This document shows, piece by piece, positions 45,041-53,311 of a stretch of DNA of 55,621 bases; the first letter of the stretch is position 1, and every line of letters begins with the position of its first letter. The position numbers and the translations under genes are program-made. A model generated the notes under the pieces. The model made no database searches, was not told the origin of the DNA, and was given only the letters and a program-made list of their open reading frames with translations. The stretch covers positions 1 to 55,621 of the forward strand of contig CAIRSA010000026.1 of NCBI GenBank assembly GCA_903881085.1, read 5' to 3'. Source of the DNA: an uncultured Acidobacteriia bacterium. Lineage in GTDB: Bacteria; Acidobacteriota; Terriglobia; Bryobacterales; Bryobacteraceae.

Positions 45041-46108
45041 TTGGGCTTAACCTGCATCGTGGTTTGCACCTTATCGATAAGCGTGCTGCATCACGCCACG
45101 CCCACGTTGCAAGAACACTGGCACAATGTCTTTCAGCATCTCTATTACATACCAACTGTGATCGCGGCGATCTTATACGGGTGGCGGGGAGGCCTTTCCG
45201 CAGCGTTATTGGCGGGGGTAACTCATATGCCGGACATATTGCAGACCTCCCACGAATCGCCCGATTACGCCATCGAACAGATAATTGAACTTCCGGTTCT
45301 TTGCCTGGTGGGCGTACTTACCGGTGTTTTCTCCGACCGCGACCGGAAACAGCGCCGCGATTTGCAGACCACGACTAGCCGTCTATCAGAGGTGTACGTG
45401 GAACTGCAGCAGAACTTTGAGCAGATGAAGCGGGCAGAACGGATGTTTGCCGTTGGTCAACTGGCGGCCGGACTGGCGCATGAAATCCGGAATCCGCTAG
45501 GGAGCGTTGCAGGCGCTGCCGGCATCCTGCAGAGAAACGCGAACCTGGAGCCGAAACACAAAGAGTGTGTCGAGATCATCAACAAGGAGTCTCAACGGTT
45601 AAACCGCCTGCTCACTGACTTTCTGGATTTTGCGAGGCCCCGGACGCCGGAATGCCAACCGATTGACGTAAATGCTTTGCTCGATTCGGTCCTAAAGCTT
45701 GCGGCACATGGAATCGACATGGAGGGCATTCATTTGCGAAGAGATGCCGGGGTGCCTGTGCCTCAGATCGAGGGCGATCCTGAGATGTTGGAGCAGATGC
45801 TATTGAACCTGGTGATGAATGCGATACAGGCCATGCCCGGCGGCGGTGAAATCGTAGTTTCCGCGGCGCTGCATCAGGGGAAACTTCTGATCCGCGTGCG
45901 AGACCAAGGATGCGGAATTGACGCGGCATTGCGAGACAAGATCTTCGATCCATTCTTCACTACCAAAGAAAGCGGCACCGGGCTGGGTCTGCCTGTCGCT
46001 CACCAGATTGTGGAACAACATGGAGGTATCCTGACTGCGGAGCCGAATCCCGACGCCGGGATGACGTTTTCAGTGGCGCTTCCCACCACGCGGGAGGTGC
46101 GGAGATGA
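45041..46108 (+). CDS. membrane sensor histidine kinase (NtrB/ZraS-like)
   Basis: 355 residues. Hydrophobic segments at ~3-18, 35-60 and 82-97 anchor it in the membrane. The kinase core has the H-box LAAGLAHEIRNPL (His147), the N-box NLVMNAIQAM, the G1 box DQGCGI, the F-box FDPFFTTK and the G2 box GTGLGL. The start is a TTG with no clear ribosome binding site; the frame is open back to 44942 without a better codon, while an ATG (44976) in another frame could begin the protein if a shift had occurred. It overlaps the response regulator by four bases. It presumably phosphorylates that regulator. Confidence 0.9.
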   Translation: MGLTCIVVCTLSISVLHHATPTLQEHWHNVFQHLYYIPTVIAAILYGWRGGLSAALLAGVTHMPDILQTSHESPDYAIEQIIELPVLCLVGVLTGVFSDRDRKQRRDLQTTTSRLSEVYVELQQNFEQMKRAERMFAVGQLAAGLAHEIRNPLGSVAGAAGILQRNANLEPKHKECVEIINKESQRLNRLLTDFLDFARPRTPECQPIDVNALLDSVLKLAAHGIDMEGIHLRRDAGVPVPQIEGDPEMLEQMLLNLVMNAIQAMPGGGEIVVSAALHQGKLLIRVRDQGCGIDAALRDKIFDPFFTTKESGTGLGLPVAHQIVEQHGGILTAEPNPDAGMTFSVALPTTREVRR

Positions 46109-47484
46109 GCCGGACGAAGATTCTGGTTGTGGACGATGACGTTAGCTTGCGGCGAGTGATGCAACTTCAACTCGAAGAGGCCGGTTACGATGTCGTCACC
46201 GCTTCTGGCGCGCGTGTAGCGATGACGCTCATGGCCGAGCATGCCCCTTCCCTGGTCATTACGGATCTGAAGATGCCGGAAGTTTCCGGCATGGAACTGC
46301 TGAAAATGATCAGGGCCGGGCACCCGGAAACGACCGTCGTCATGGTCACCGCGTTTGGCACGGTGCAAACGGCCGTCGAGGCCATGAAGGCGGGCGCCTA
46401 CGACTACATCACCAAGCCGGTAGATTACGATGAGCTGGTAATGACCGTAAACCGGGCGCTGGACCACCAACGCCTGCTGGAAGAAGTGCGCGTACTACGC
46501 GGTGCTCTGGATGAGAAATACGGTTTCGAATGCATCATCGGCCGCTCGCAGAATCTGATGCGCGTTCTGGAGATTGCATCACGCGTCGCGCAAAGAGATT
46601 CCACCATCCTGATCCGCGGGGAGACCGGGACTGGCAAAGAGTTGCTGGCAAGAGCGATTCACCAGAGCAGCCGCCGTAAGAACCAGCCATTTATCACCAT
46701 CAACTCCGGAGCGATTCCGAAGGATCTGATGGAGTCTGAGCTCTTTGGGTACACTCGCGGATCTTTCACCGGCGCAGTCACGCCGAAAAAAGGAAAGGTG
46801 GAGATGGCTCATGGGGGCACACTCTTTCTGGATGAAATCGGAGAGATGCCGCTGGAATTGCAAGTGAAACTTCTACGTCTGATTCAGAACGGCGAAATTG
46901 AAAAAGTGGGCGCCACCGGAACCACTAACGTCGACGTCCGGATTATCGCAGCGACACATCGGAACCTGCAGGTAATGGCTGAGGATGGGTCGTTCAGGGA
47001 AGACTTATACTACCGGCTTGCTGTGGTCCCGTTGGAGTTGCCGGCCCTGCGTGAACGGCCCGATGATATCCCCGAGTTGGTGCAATTCCTGTTTTTGAAG
47101 GCCCGCAAGAAACACGACCTCCCGCAGTTGCGACTGCCGGCTGCGCTGCTGCCGTACTTTTGCGGATACCGCTGGCCGGGCAATGTTAGAGAGTTGGAGA
47201 ACATTGTGGAGCGACTGGTTGTGCTCGCTGTCGGCGAGGAGATCGGCTTCAAAGACCTGCCGGATTTCCTGCAGCGCCAGAAGGCGGATCTGGATGCAGT
47301 CCACGTCGAACTGCCGGCACACGGCATCAGCTTGGAGAGCATCGAGAAAGAATTGATCCTGAAAGCGCTACAGAAGTTTGAATGGAACCAGACCCAAGCG
47401 GCGAAGTATCTATATCAGCAGGCGGACGCTGATTTACCGCATGGAAAAGTACGATCTGCGCGAGAGTGCGGGAGAAAGCAGTAA
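46105..47484 (+). CDS. NtrC-family sigma54-dependent response regulator, frameshifted in the DNA-binding domain
   Basis: 459 residues as read. The receiver domain has D11-D12, phosphoacceptor D54 and K-P (ITKPVDY); the AAA+ domain has GETGTGKE, ELFGYTRGSFTGA (sigma54 contact loop), GTLFLDEIGEMP and GYRWPGNVRELEN. The C-terminal Fis-type helix-turn-helix begins correctly (ALQKFEWNQTQAAKYL) but then leaves the family pattern. The expected ISRRTLIYRMEKY text is present in another frame (see the tail entry), so a net 2-base loss (or 1-base gain) near 47410-47413 has removed the recognition helix. Either a mutation or a sequencing error. It overlaps the kinase gene. Confidence 0.92.
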   Translation: MSRTKILVVDDDVSLRRVMQLQLEEAGYDVVTASGARVAMTLMAEHAPSLVITDLKMPEVSGMELLKMIRAGHPETTVVMVTAFGTVQTAVEAMKAGAYDYITKPVDYDELVMTVNRALDHQRLLEEVRVLRGALDEKYGFECIIGRSQNLMRVLEIASRVAQRDSTILIRGETGTGKELLARAIHQSSRRKNQPFITINSGAIPKDLMESELFGYTRGSFTGAVTPKKGKVEMAHGGTLFLDEIGEMPLELQVKLLRLIQNGEIEKVGATGTTNVDVRIIAATHRNLQVMAEDGSFREDLYYRLAVVPLELPALRERPDDIPELVQFLFLKARKKHDLPQLRLPAALLPYFCGYRWPGNVRELENIVERLVVLAVGEEIGFKDLPDFLQRQKADLDAVHVELPAHGISLESIEKELILKALQKFEWNQTQAAKYLYQQADADLPHGKVRSARECGRKQ

Positions 47485-47506
47485 AGATACTCCTCCCGCC
47501 GCATGA
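47414..47506 (+). other. out-of-frame helix-turn-helix tail of the NtrC-type regulator
   Basis: Reading from 47414 gives ISRRTLIYRMEKYDLRES... and stops with TGA at 47504-47506. This is the canonical recognition helix and end of NtrC-family proteins. Between the Leu codon 47410-47412 and this Ile codon there is one base where one codon is expected. A functional ancestor would have run 46105-47506. Confidence 0.85.
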
Positions 47507-47507
47507 A

Positions 47508-47813
47508 TTACTGGCGAAACAGACTCGACAACCGCTCCATAAAGCCGCTATCCTGTCCGCGGATAGCCTCCAGTTCCCCTTTATCCAGCCATAGGCCATG
47601 GCAGGAAAAACACTTGTCGATCCGAACATCGGCGAAATTGATTTCTTCCAGTTCCATGCCGCACTTCGGGCACTTCATGAGATGCAGGTTGCGTTCCCGC
47701 TCACGATCTTCACTAATGAAAGCAGAGTGCCGTTCTTCGGCCACTTTTCGTCTTCTGCTGACTTCCTGCCGTGCGAAATACTCTTCTTCATTGTTACTCG
47801 GTTTTACGTGCAT
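47508..47813 (-). CDS. zf-TFIIB-type zinc-ribbon protein
   Basis: 101 residues. A charged helical N-terminal half (EEEYFARQEVSRRRKVAEERH) is followed by a TFIIB-like zinc ribbon with four cysteines, CPKCGMELEEI ... DKCFSCHGLWLDKGELE. Small proteins with this domain are widespread and uncharacterised, probably binding nucleic acid or protein. AAGGAG precedes the ATG. It converges on the response-regulator gene with almost no gap and is the last gene of the minus-strand arm of the stress island. Confidence 0.85.
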   Translation of the reverse strand: MHVKPSNNEEEYFARQEVSRRRKVAEERHSAFISEDRERERNLHLMKCPKCGMELEEINFADVRIDKCFSCHGLWLDKGELEAIRGQDSGFMERLSSLFRQ

Positions 47814-47965
47814 GATTGACTCCTTGATTACAATCGCTGAGTTCGGTGTATGCGCGATTTTTGGAAGCTCTGCCCAGAGCCAACCGCTTCGACCATCCCG
47901 GGTCAGTCTGACCTTGAATGGCCGGCCCTATAGCGCGGGTTGCCTGATAGTGCAGAGGACCCCGA

Positions 47966-48547
47966 TTATCCTACCAGGTGTTCCACTCCAGCCGATGAGT
48001 AGTAATGTGCCGCCAGTGGATGCCTGGGTTCAATAAACGTCCAGGCATGGTTCTTTTGCTTTTCGGTAGAACAGTGCACGGCTAAGAACGCAGCGCCCTG
48101 GCGTGCCGCCGCCAAGTCATCGTCTGTGTAGGATGCCTCGGTTCCAATCCATCGAGAAAAATTGGTCATAAGCGCGCCTATGGGTCCGTCATTTCTCAAA
48201 CGGCCTTCGGCGAACCGGATCACCTCATTGCCTGAGACGGCGATTACATCCTCTTCGGAAAGGCCATGCTCATTGAGTTCCGATTTTGCATGCTCCGCGC
48301 CAGCAAGGTCGCGGAAAGAGGCCAGGATGCAACTGTCCGGATAGAAGACGCCGAACGCAGCGTCGTTGCCGTGGAAGAATTTCCGCAACCGGCTCATTGG
48401 ATAGATTCCAAAGGGCAGGCTGAGGACTGCCGCCAGGATTAGGCCTAGTGCAAGAGCAGCGCCCCAACCAAGGTGGAAGTGGCCGTGCACATAGTACGCG
48501 CCTCCGGCAAAGATACCCGCTAATACAGCAATGCGCAATATAGTCAC
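47966..48547 (-). CDS. membrane protein with a YflT/GSP17M-like C-terminal domain
   Basis: 193 residues from a GTG start preceded by AGGAGA. Two membrane segments (LRIAVLAGIFAGGAYYV and LGWGAALALGLILAAVLSLPFG) are followed by a soluble domain whose text ILASFRDLAGAEHAKSELNEHGLSEEDVIAVSG resembles the general-stress domain of YflT/GSP17M proteins, where two residues flag a helix rich in Ala/Glu. The match is by eye. Its position in the BON/haem/ATPase cluster supports a role in stress adaptation at the membrane. Confidence 0.65.
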   Translation of the reverse strand: MTILRIAVLAGIFAGGAYYVHGHFHLGWGAALALGLILAAVLSLPFGIYPMSRLRKFFHGNDAAFGVFYPDSCILASFRDLAGAEHAKSELNEHGLSEEDVIAVSGNEVIRFAEGRLRNDGPIGALMTNFSRWIGTEASYTDDDLAAARQGAAFLAVHCSTEKQKNHAWTFIEPRHPLAAHYYSSAGVEHLVG

Positions 48548-48574
48548 AATAAGTCTCCTCTATTTTGATTCGTA

Positions 48575-48651
48575 GCGCACAGTCCGTCGCGGGCTGTGCG
48601 CTTGTCTAGCCTCGCAGCCTGCGGCAAAAGTCTAGCGCTTGGACTTCTGCC
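48575..48651. other. two hairpins in the intergenic gap
   Basis: GCGCACAG (48575-48582) pairs with CTGTGCGC (48594-48601). GGCAAAAGTC (48623-48632) pairs with GACTTCTGCC (48642-48651) with one mismatch. The gap separates the haem-binding and membrane-protein genes on the minus strand; the hairpins could attenuate or protect the mRNA, but no T-run follows. Confidence 0.45.
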
Positions 48652-48659
48652 ACAGCCTG

Positions 48660-49148
48660 TTAGTGCTCATCTTTCTCTGAGTGCCTGGAGCGCTTCTCTT
48701 CCTGCGGAGCACCGGTTGCACTAAGCCCTGCAATCAAGGTTTGACGTTCGTCAGGTGTGAGCCTGGCGTGAGGATGAACTGCCACGTAGAACCACTGAGG
48801 CATCTTTCCGCTGGACAGTTGCTGTGCCGATTCCCCGGCTTCTTTCTGCGGGAGGTTCCACTCAGAGAAGTTCAGTTTGTTCCTTCCACCAGTGACATCG
48901 TTTTCCATCAGCCAAGATACGGGTGCTACATGCGAATACCAGGGCCATTGCGTCTCATTGCTGTGGCAATCGAAGCATGCCCTCTTCGCCAGGACACGGG
49001 TCTGTGCCGAATCCCAGGCCGGTTCTCCGCTGGCAGGCGGATTTGAGTGGCTACGCCCGTATGGCACGAATTGTATGAAGATCAGAACAACCCCCATCGA
49101 AATGGCCACGCGCTTCAGCAACTTTCCTACAAATGAATATTTGGTCAT
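48660..49148 (-). CDS. haem-binding-domain (Haem_bd) protein, membrane anchored
   Basis: 162 residues. An N-terminal membrane anchor (VAISMGVVLIFIQFVPYG) is followed by the Haem_bd domain with the haem c attachment motif in ACFDCHSNETQWPWYS (C-x2-C-H) and the conserved SWLMENDV...GR.KLNFSEW segment. A charged tail (EEKRSRHSEKDEH) ends the protein. Such periplasmic proteins probably shuttle electrons or sense redox state. It lies 96 bases downstream of the BON gene; that gap contains a dyad CATGCCC/GGGCATG (49180-49199). Confidence 0.85.
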   Translation of the reverse strand: MTKYSFVGKLLKRVAISMGVVLIFIQFVPYGRSHSNPPASGEPAWDSAQTRVLAKRACFDCHSNETQWPWYSHVAPVSWLMENDVTGGRNKLNFSEWNLPQKEAGESAQQLSSGKMPQWFYVAVHPHARLTPDERQTLIAGLSATGAPQEEKRSRHSEKDEH

Positions 49149-49244
49149 GTTTACGTCCCTTCCTTCTAATCGTGTTGATCATGCCCACGCTGGGGCATGT
49201 TCGCCGGCGAATGATTTCGCGGAACGAATGCCTGGAGTCCGGCG

Positions 49245-49805
49245 CTATTTTTCAACACGCAGGTTGTTGACTACAGAGAAAATCCCGGAGACGCCATTTG
49301 CCCGCATGCCCGCAAGATCCTTGTCGGTTTGTGTGGCGACTACGCCTTCCAATGTGACATTGCCGTTTTGAACGATGATGTGGATTGGCGGCACGGCCTG
49401 CAGCGCATAGCGGTCCAGCCCTGCGTGGTTGTAGATGGCGCGGTAAAGGGCCAGGCGGCTACGATCGTCCATTGGCGAAAGTGGCAGCACCTGTATCTGA
49501 TTGTCCACTTTTTCGACGCCCTCAATGTCTTTCACCACGTTGCCGGCATCGCTTTTTAAGGTAGGGCGTGTAACTTGCCCCATTAATGTTACGGTGCTTC
49601 CTTCTACTTTATAGACCAAGTTGTCGAAGACACCGTAATAAGGCAGCATCAATAACTCGTGGCGAACCTCATGTGTGATTCTGTCCTCGCTTTTGGCGCT
49701 GGGCTGAGGCGCGCGAGCTTTGTCTTCGGCAAAGGAATATCCAGGTGCGACGAAAATCAGGACCGCCGCAGTGGTAAGGCACAAGTACATAACGGATCGT
49801 TTCAT
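49245..49805 (-). CDS. periplasmic protein with two BON domains
   Basis: 186 residues with a signal peptide (MKRSVMYLCLTTAAVLIFVAPGYSFA). The first BON domain covers ~43-105 (HEVRHELLMLPYYGVFDNLVYKVEGSTVTLMG ... VEKVDNQIQVLP) and the second ~115-186 (ALYRAIYNHAGLDRY ... NGNVTLEGVV ... SGIFSVVNNLRV). BON domains, as in OsmY, bind membranes or periplasmic partners during osmotic and other stress. AAGGAG lies before the ATG. It is divergent from the P-type ATPase gene, and the two share overlapping candidate sigma54 promoters. Confidence 0.9.
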   Translation of the reverse strand: MKRSVMYLCLTTAAVLIFVAPGYSFAEDKARAPQPSAKSEDRITHEVRHELLMLPYYGVFDNLVYKVEGSTVTLMGQVTRPTLKSDAGNVVKDIEGVEKVDNQIQVLPLSPMDDRSRLALYRAIYNHAGLDRYALQAVPPIHIIVQNGNVTLEGVVATQTDKDLAGMRANGVSGIFSVVNNLRVEK

Positions 49806-49853
49806 CGCGAACTCTCCTTCTGATGCATTGATCTTCGGACGTCAAGGTAGTAT

Positions 49854-49868
49854 GCAGTTTACTGGCCG
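49854..49868 (-). promoter_or_regulatory. weaker sigma54-like promoter for the BON gene
   Basis: On the minus strand the -24 GG (49867-49866, in CGGCCAG) and the -12 GC (49855-49854, in CTGCA) are ten bases apart, as sigma54 requires. Core match is GGC and TGCA only. Predicted start near 49842, 37 bases before the ATG. It shares the GGCC of the opposite promoter. Confidence 0.4.
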
Positions 49869-49878
49869 TTGATTTGCA
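49863..49878 (+). promoter_or_regulatory. sigma54 (-24/-12) promoter of the P-type ATPase gene
   Basis: TGGC (49863-49866), seven bases, then TTGCA (49874-49878): the conserved GG and GC are exactly ten bases apart. Transcription would start near 49889, just before GGAGG (49893-49897) and the ATG at 49911. An NtrC-family activator gene lies 2.4 kb away. Confidence 0.7.
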
Positions 49879-49910
49879 GCCGATTTAGCCTTGGAGGCAT
49901 TGAAACAGGA

Positions 49911-52511
49911 ATGGCAACGACAAGTGTGTCTGAAAAGGTTGCAAAGGCAGGCGGCACAAGCCTTGACCTTACAGGCTTTGCAGGCTTATGCGAAGAGGAG
50001 GCCGCCCGCAACATTGCGCAGGACGGTCCCAATGAGATTGCCTCGCAGGAAGAACGCGGACTCTTCGCCATCGTGATCGAAGTGGCTCGTGAACCGATGT
50101 TCCTGATGCTCCTGGCCGCGGGTGCACTCTATCTGGCAATGGGCACGCCTCACGATGCACTGATGCTATTGGGCTTTGTTTTCGTCGTTATGGTGATTAC
50201 CATCATCCAGAAACGCCGGACGGAGCGTGCATTGGACGCACTGCGCGACTTATCCAGCCCCCGCGCACTCGTCATTCGCGGAGGCGTCAAGCGCCGGGTA
50301 GCCGGCCGGGAGGTTGCTCGCGGCGACATTCTGGTCCTCGCTGAAGGAGACCGCGTGCCAGCCGATGCAATCCTCAGGCGCGCGATTAATCTTAGCGTCG
50401 ACGAATCGCTGCTGACGGGAGAGTCGGTCCCGGTCCGGAAGACGCCGTCGGCGGAAGTAAAAGACCTGGATCGGCCAGGCGGCGACGATATGCCGTCAGT
50501 ATTCTCCGGGACTTTGGTCACCGCGGGCCAAGGAATCGCAGAAGTCGTTTGTACGGGAGGGCGGACGGAACTCGGCAAAATCGGCAAGGCCTTACAGCAA
50601 ATCCAGCCGGAAGCGACATCGTTGCAGAAGGAGACCGGCCGGCTTGTCCGGATAATGGCAAGCGTAGGTTTGGCGGCTTGCGGACTGGTGGTCGTAGTCT
50701 ATGCCCTCACGCGAGGCGGCACGCTGCAGGTTTGGAAAGAGGGCCTGTTGGCCGGTATAGCGCTGGCCATGGCGATTCTGCCGGAAGAGTTCCCGGTTGT
50801 GCTCACCATCTTCCTGGCGCTTGGCGCCTGGAGGATTTCTCGCAGCCGGGTGCTGACTCGCCGTATGCCTGCCATTGAAACGTTAGGCGCCGCCACCGTG
50901 CTCTGCGTGGATAAGACTGGCACGCTCACCCAGAATCAGATGACGCTCAAAAAGCTGGCCATAAAAGGCTGCACGACCGACCTTGGCGCAGACATCGCCA
51001 ATCTCTCAGAGGAATTTCATACCTTGTTGGAGCATGCCATCCTGTCCAGTAAGCGTGACCCGTTCGATCCCATGGAACTGGCCATCCAGGCAGCGGGAGA
51101 AAAGCTGCTGATGCAGACCGAACACCTTCATCCCGAATGGTCGATGCTACGCGAATACCCGCTCACGCCGCAGTTGTTGGCCGTCAGTCAGGCGTGGAAT
51201 GTTGGCGCGGGCGATGAAGTAATGGTCGCATCCAAGGGGGCGCCTGAAGCGGTTGCTACCTTGTGCCGGCTATCGGCGGAGCAGCGCGCGTCCGTGGCGG
51301 CAGAGGCGGCAACGCTTGCAGCCGAAGGGTTAAGGGTGCTGGGCGTAGCCCGTGCCCACCTAATAGTTGGAGACTTGCCAGTCGAGCATGCCGGGCTCGC
51401 CCTTGAGTTTCTAGGGCTGGTTGGACTTGAGGATCCACTCCGCCCCACAGTTCCAGCGGCGGTGGCCGAATGCCATTCGGCAGGCATCCGAGTGATGATG
51501 ATCACCGGGGACTATCCGGCCACCGCGCAGAGCATCGCCCGGCAGGCAGGCCTGGCCCACCCTGAAAGGGTAGTCACTGGCCCTGAGCTTGAGCGAATGT
51601 CCGACGAGGAGTTGGCGAAACAGATCAAGCAGGTGCACGTGTTTGCGCGCGTTGTGCCGGAACAGAAACTGCGCATCGTGATGGCGCTGAAAGCGAACCA
51701 GGAAATCGTCGCCATGACTGGCGACGGAGTGAATGACGCTCCGGCACTGAAAGCTGCCCAAATCGGCATAGCGATGGGTGGACGCGGCACGGACGTGGCA
51801 CGCGAGGCGGCCTCGTTGGTGCTGCTTGACGACGACTTCTCTTCCATTGTGGCGGCCGTGCGCCTGGGCAGGCGTATCTTCGATAACATCAAGAAAGCGA
51901 TGGCCTTCATCTTTGCGGTGCACGTACCGATCGCAGGCCTCTCCATGCTGCCTGTCTTCTTTGCCGGCTGGCCGATGCTACTTCTCCCAGTGCATATAGC
52001 CTTCTTTCAGTTGATCATCGATCCGTCCTGTTCACTCATCTTTGAGGCAGAGGAGGCCGAGCCGAACGTGATGCAGCGTCCTCCGCGCAGCGCCAGCGAA
52101 AGGCTGTTCTCAATGGCAACGGTGGGGTGGGCAGTGCTTGAAGGGCTAAGCGTGCTGGCGGCATGTCTGGGCGTTTTCCTTTTCTCGCGATCCAACCAAC
52201 AACCAGATGCGGCACGCGCGTTGACCTTCCTCACCCTGGTCATATCGTTACTCGTGATCATTCTTGCCAACCGGTCGTGGACGCGCGGAATCTTCAGCAT
52301 GATGCGCGTGCCGAATGCAGCGCTATGGTGGGTGGTAGGCGGCACCGCAACATTACTCGCAGTCGTGCTTATCGTGCCGGCCGCGCAGAGTCTGCTTCAT
52401 TTCGCGCCGCTTCACGCTGCGGATATGGCGCTCAGTTGTGGGGCAGGCGTGATTTGCGTGATGTGGTTTGAGTTGCTCAAGCTCAAAAAGTGGCGGATCG
52501 GCGCGAGGTAA
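49911..52511 (+). CDS. cation-transporting P-type ATPase (P2-like)
   Basis: 866 residues from ATG 49911 (GGAGG upstream). The actuator motif is LLTGES, the phosphorylation motif DKTGTLT (D334), the hinge MTGDGVNDAPAL. About ten membrane segments. The M4 ion-site motif is ILPEEFPVVLT instead of the PEGLP of calcium pumps, and M6 reads LIIDPSCSLIFEAE in place of the N-x-x-T-D-G motif, so the ion is not the standard calcium; this subgroup has no fixed substrate. It belongs to the stress island and is led by a sigma54 promoter. It is probably an ion-homeostasis pump of the inner membrane. Confidence 0.88.
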   Translation: MATTSVSEKVAKAGGTSLDLTGFAGLCEEEAARNIAQDGPNEIASQEERGLFAIVIEVAREPMFLMLLAAGALYLAMGTPHDALMLLGFVFVVMVITIIQKRRTERALDALRDLSSPRALVIRGGVKRRVAGREVARGDILVLAEGDRVPADAILRRAINLSVDESLLTGESVPVRKTPSAEVKDLDRPGGDDMPSVFSGTLVTAGQGIAEVVCTGGRTELGKIGKALQQIQPEATSLQKETGRLVRIMASVGLAACGLVVVVYALTRGGTLQVWKEGLLAGIALAMAILPEEFPVVLTIFLALGAWRISRSRVLTRRMPAIETLGAATVLCVDKTGTLTQNQMTLKKLAIKGCTTDLGADIANLSEEFHTLLEHAILSSKRDPFDPMELAIQAAGEKLLMQTEHLHPEWSMLREYPLTPQLLAVSQAWNVGAGDEVMVASKGAPEAVATLCRLSAEQRASVAAEAATLAAEGLRVLGVARAHLIVGDLPVEHAGLALEFLGLVGLEDPLRPTVPAAVAECHSAGIRVMMITGDYPATAQSIARQAGLAHPERVVTGPELERMSDEELAKQIKQVHVFARVVPEQKLRIVMALKANQEIVAMTGDGVNDAPALKAAQIGIAMGGRGTDVAREAASLVLLDDDFSSIVAAVRLGRRIFDNIKKAMAFIFAVHVPIAGLSMLPVFFAGWPMLLLPVHIAFFQLIIDPSCSLIFEAEEAEPNVMQRPPRSASERLFSMATVGWAVLEGLSVLAACLGVFLFSRSNQQPDAARALTFLTLVISLLVIILANRSWTRGIFSMMRVPNAALWWVVGGTATLLAVVLIVPAAQSLLHFAPLHAADMALSCGAGVICVMWFELLKLKKWRIGAR

Positions 52512-52540
52512 GGCACCGAGGTATCAGTGTTCTAGTATTT

Positions 52541-52614
52541 GGACCGGCGGATCGCCGACGTTAAACTCGACACTGCGGTGTTTTCGAAGGGTGGGGCGGG
52601 CAATTTGCCTGCCC
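52541..52614. repeat. micropalindrome modules downstream of the ATPase gene
   Basis: CGGCG-GAT-CGCCG (52545-52557, preceded by GGAC) and GGGCGGGCA-ATT-TGCCTGCCC (52594-52614, one mismatch) have the same arm, 3-base loop, arm build as modules at 15.8 and 43.2 kb. The 383-base gap 52512-52894 otherwise holds no gene, only the sigma54 promoter at its end. Confidence 0.6.
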
Positions 52615-52849
52615 TGACTAATTTCAAAGTCCCCTCGCCCTTACTGACGTGGTCCTCAATGCTTCGAAAATGGCCGGGCATCCGGAGTCTCTTGTGCTAC
52701 TCGCGAAAGCTATGTGGCATTAGGCGATCGCCTGTCCAATAACTCCCCCCAAATCGCCGGCTTGCTGCATTTGGGACACCTGGAACAGCAGACCGTACCT
52801 TTTGGAGCAGATTGAAAGCTCTTTGTCGCTCCGGCAGCATACTGGATAC

Positions 52850-52865
52850 TGGCTATCAACTTGCC
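52850..52865 (+). promoter_or_regulatory. sigma54 (-24/-12) promoter of the DUF302-baeRF operon
   Basis: TGGC (52850-52853), seven bases, TTGC (52861-52864): the GG and GC are ten bases apart. The predicted transcript start near 52876 lies just before GAGGAG (52878-52883) and the ATG 52895. The layout is nearly identical to the ATPase promoter. Confidence 0.7.
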
Positions 52866-52894
52866 TCTCATTCAACAGAGGAGCGTCCAGCCCA

Positions 52895-53311
52895 ATGCCA
52901 GGAAAATCGGGGAGCATCACCTATTCATTGCAGGAACCATTTGACCAGGCGGTCGAGTCAATCCGCAGGTCTCTTTCGAGCCGCGGGCTTCGTGTTGTGG
53001 GGCATTTGAACGTCTCCCGCCGCATTGAGCGGTCGCTGGAAATTGTCTTGCCCCCCTGCAAGATCCTATTCGTTTTGCCCAATCCTGCGGAACTGAGCGC
53101 CTCATGCATCCATCCGTGGGCCGCGATCTTCCTGCCGTTTCACATCGTTATCTCCGGAAATGAAGCAAGTACAGAGATACATCTGCAAAACCGGGTTCGT
53201 TCTTGTCCGGAGGCGCACGCCAAGGAACTGCTCGCGCCGGTTTTGGAAACACAGGCGCAACTCACCACGGCGATCGAAGCAATTGCGATGCGTCCTAGCT
53301 TGGTCTCCTGA
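52895..53311 (+). CDS. DUF302-like protein, first copy
   Basis: 138 residues from ATG 52895 with GAGGAG 12 bases upstream. The text follows DUF302: a first strand and helix (ITYSLQEPFDQAVESIRRSLSSRGLRVVGHLNVS), then ILFVLPNPAELSASCIHPWAAIFLPFHIVIS, which corresponds to the P-x-LP core. DUF302 proteins are small alpha/beta proteins of unknown role, often found in stress and respiratory clusters. Its stop overlaps the next start by one base. A second copy is two genes downstream. Confidence 0.78.
   Translation: MPGKSGSITYSLQEPFDQAVESIRRSLSSRGLRVVGHLNVSRRIERSLEIVLPPCKILFVLPNPAELSASCIHPWAAIFLPFHIVISGNEASTEIHLQNRVRSCPEAHAKELLAPVLETQAQLTTAIEAIAMRPSLVS

Noticed and set aside
49149..49244. Possible sigma54 site (GG-N10-GC) before the haem-binding protein gene on the minus strand
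   Set aside because: The -12 box reads CCGC instead of TTGC; a bare GG-N10-GC is expected by chance about once per 100 GC-rich bases.
52539..52742. 67-codon frame between the ATPase and DUF302 genes
   Set aside because: It runs through the micropalindrome repeats, has no ribosome binding site and no recognisable protein pattern.
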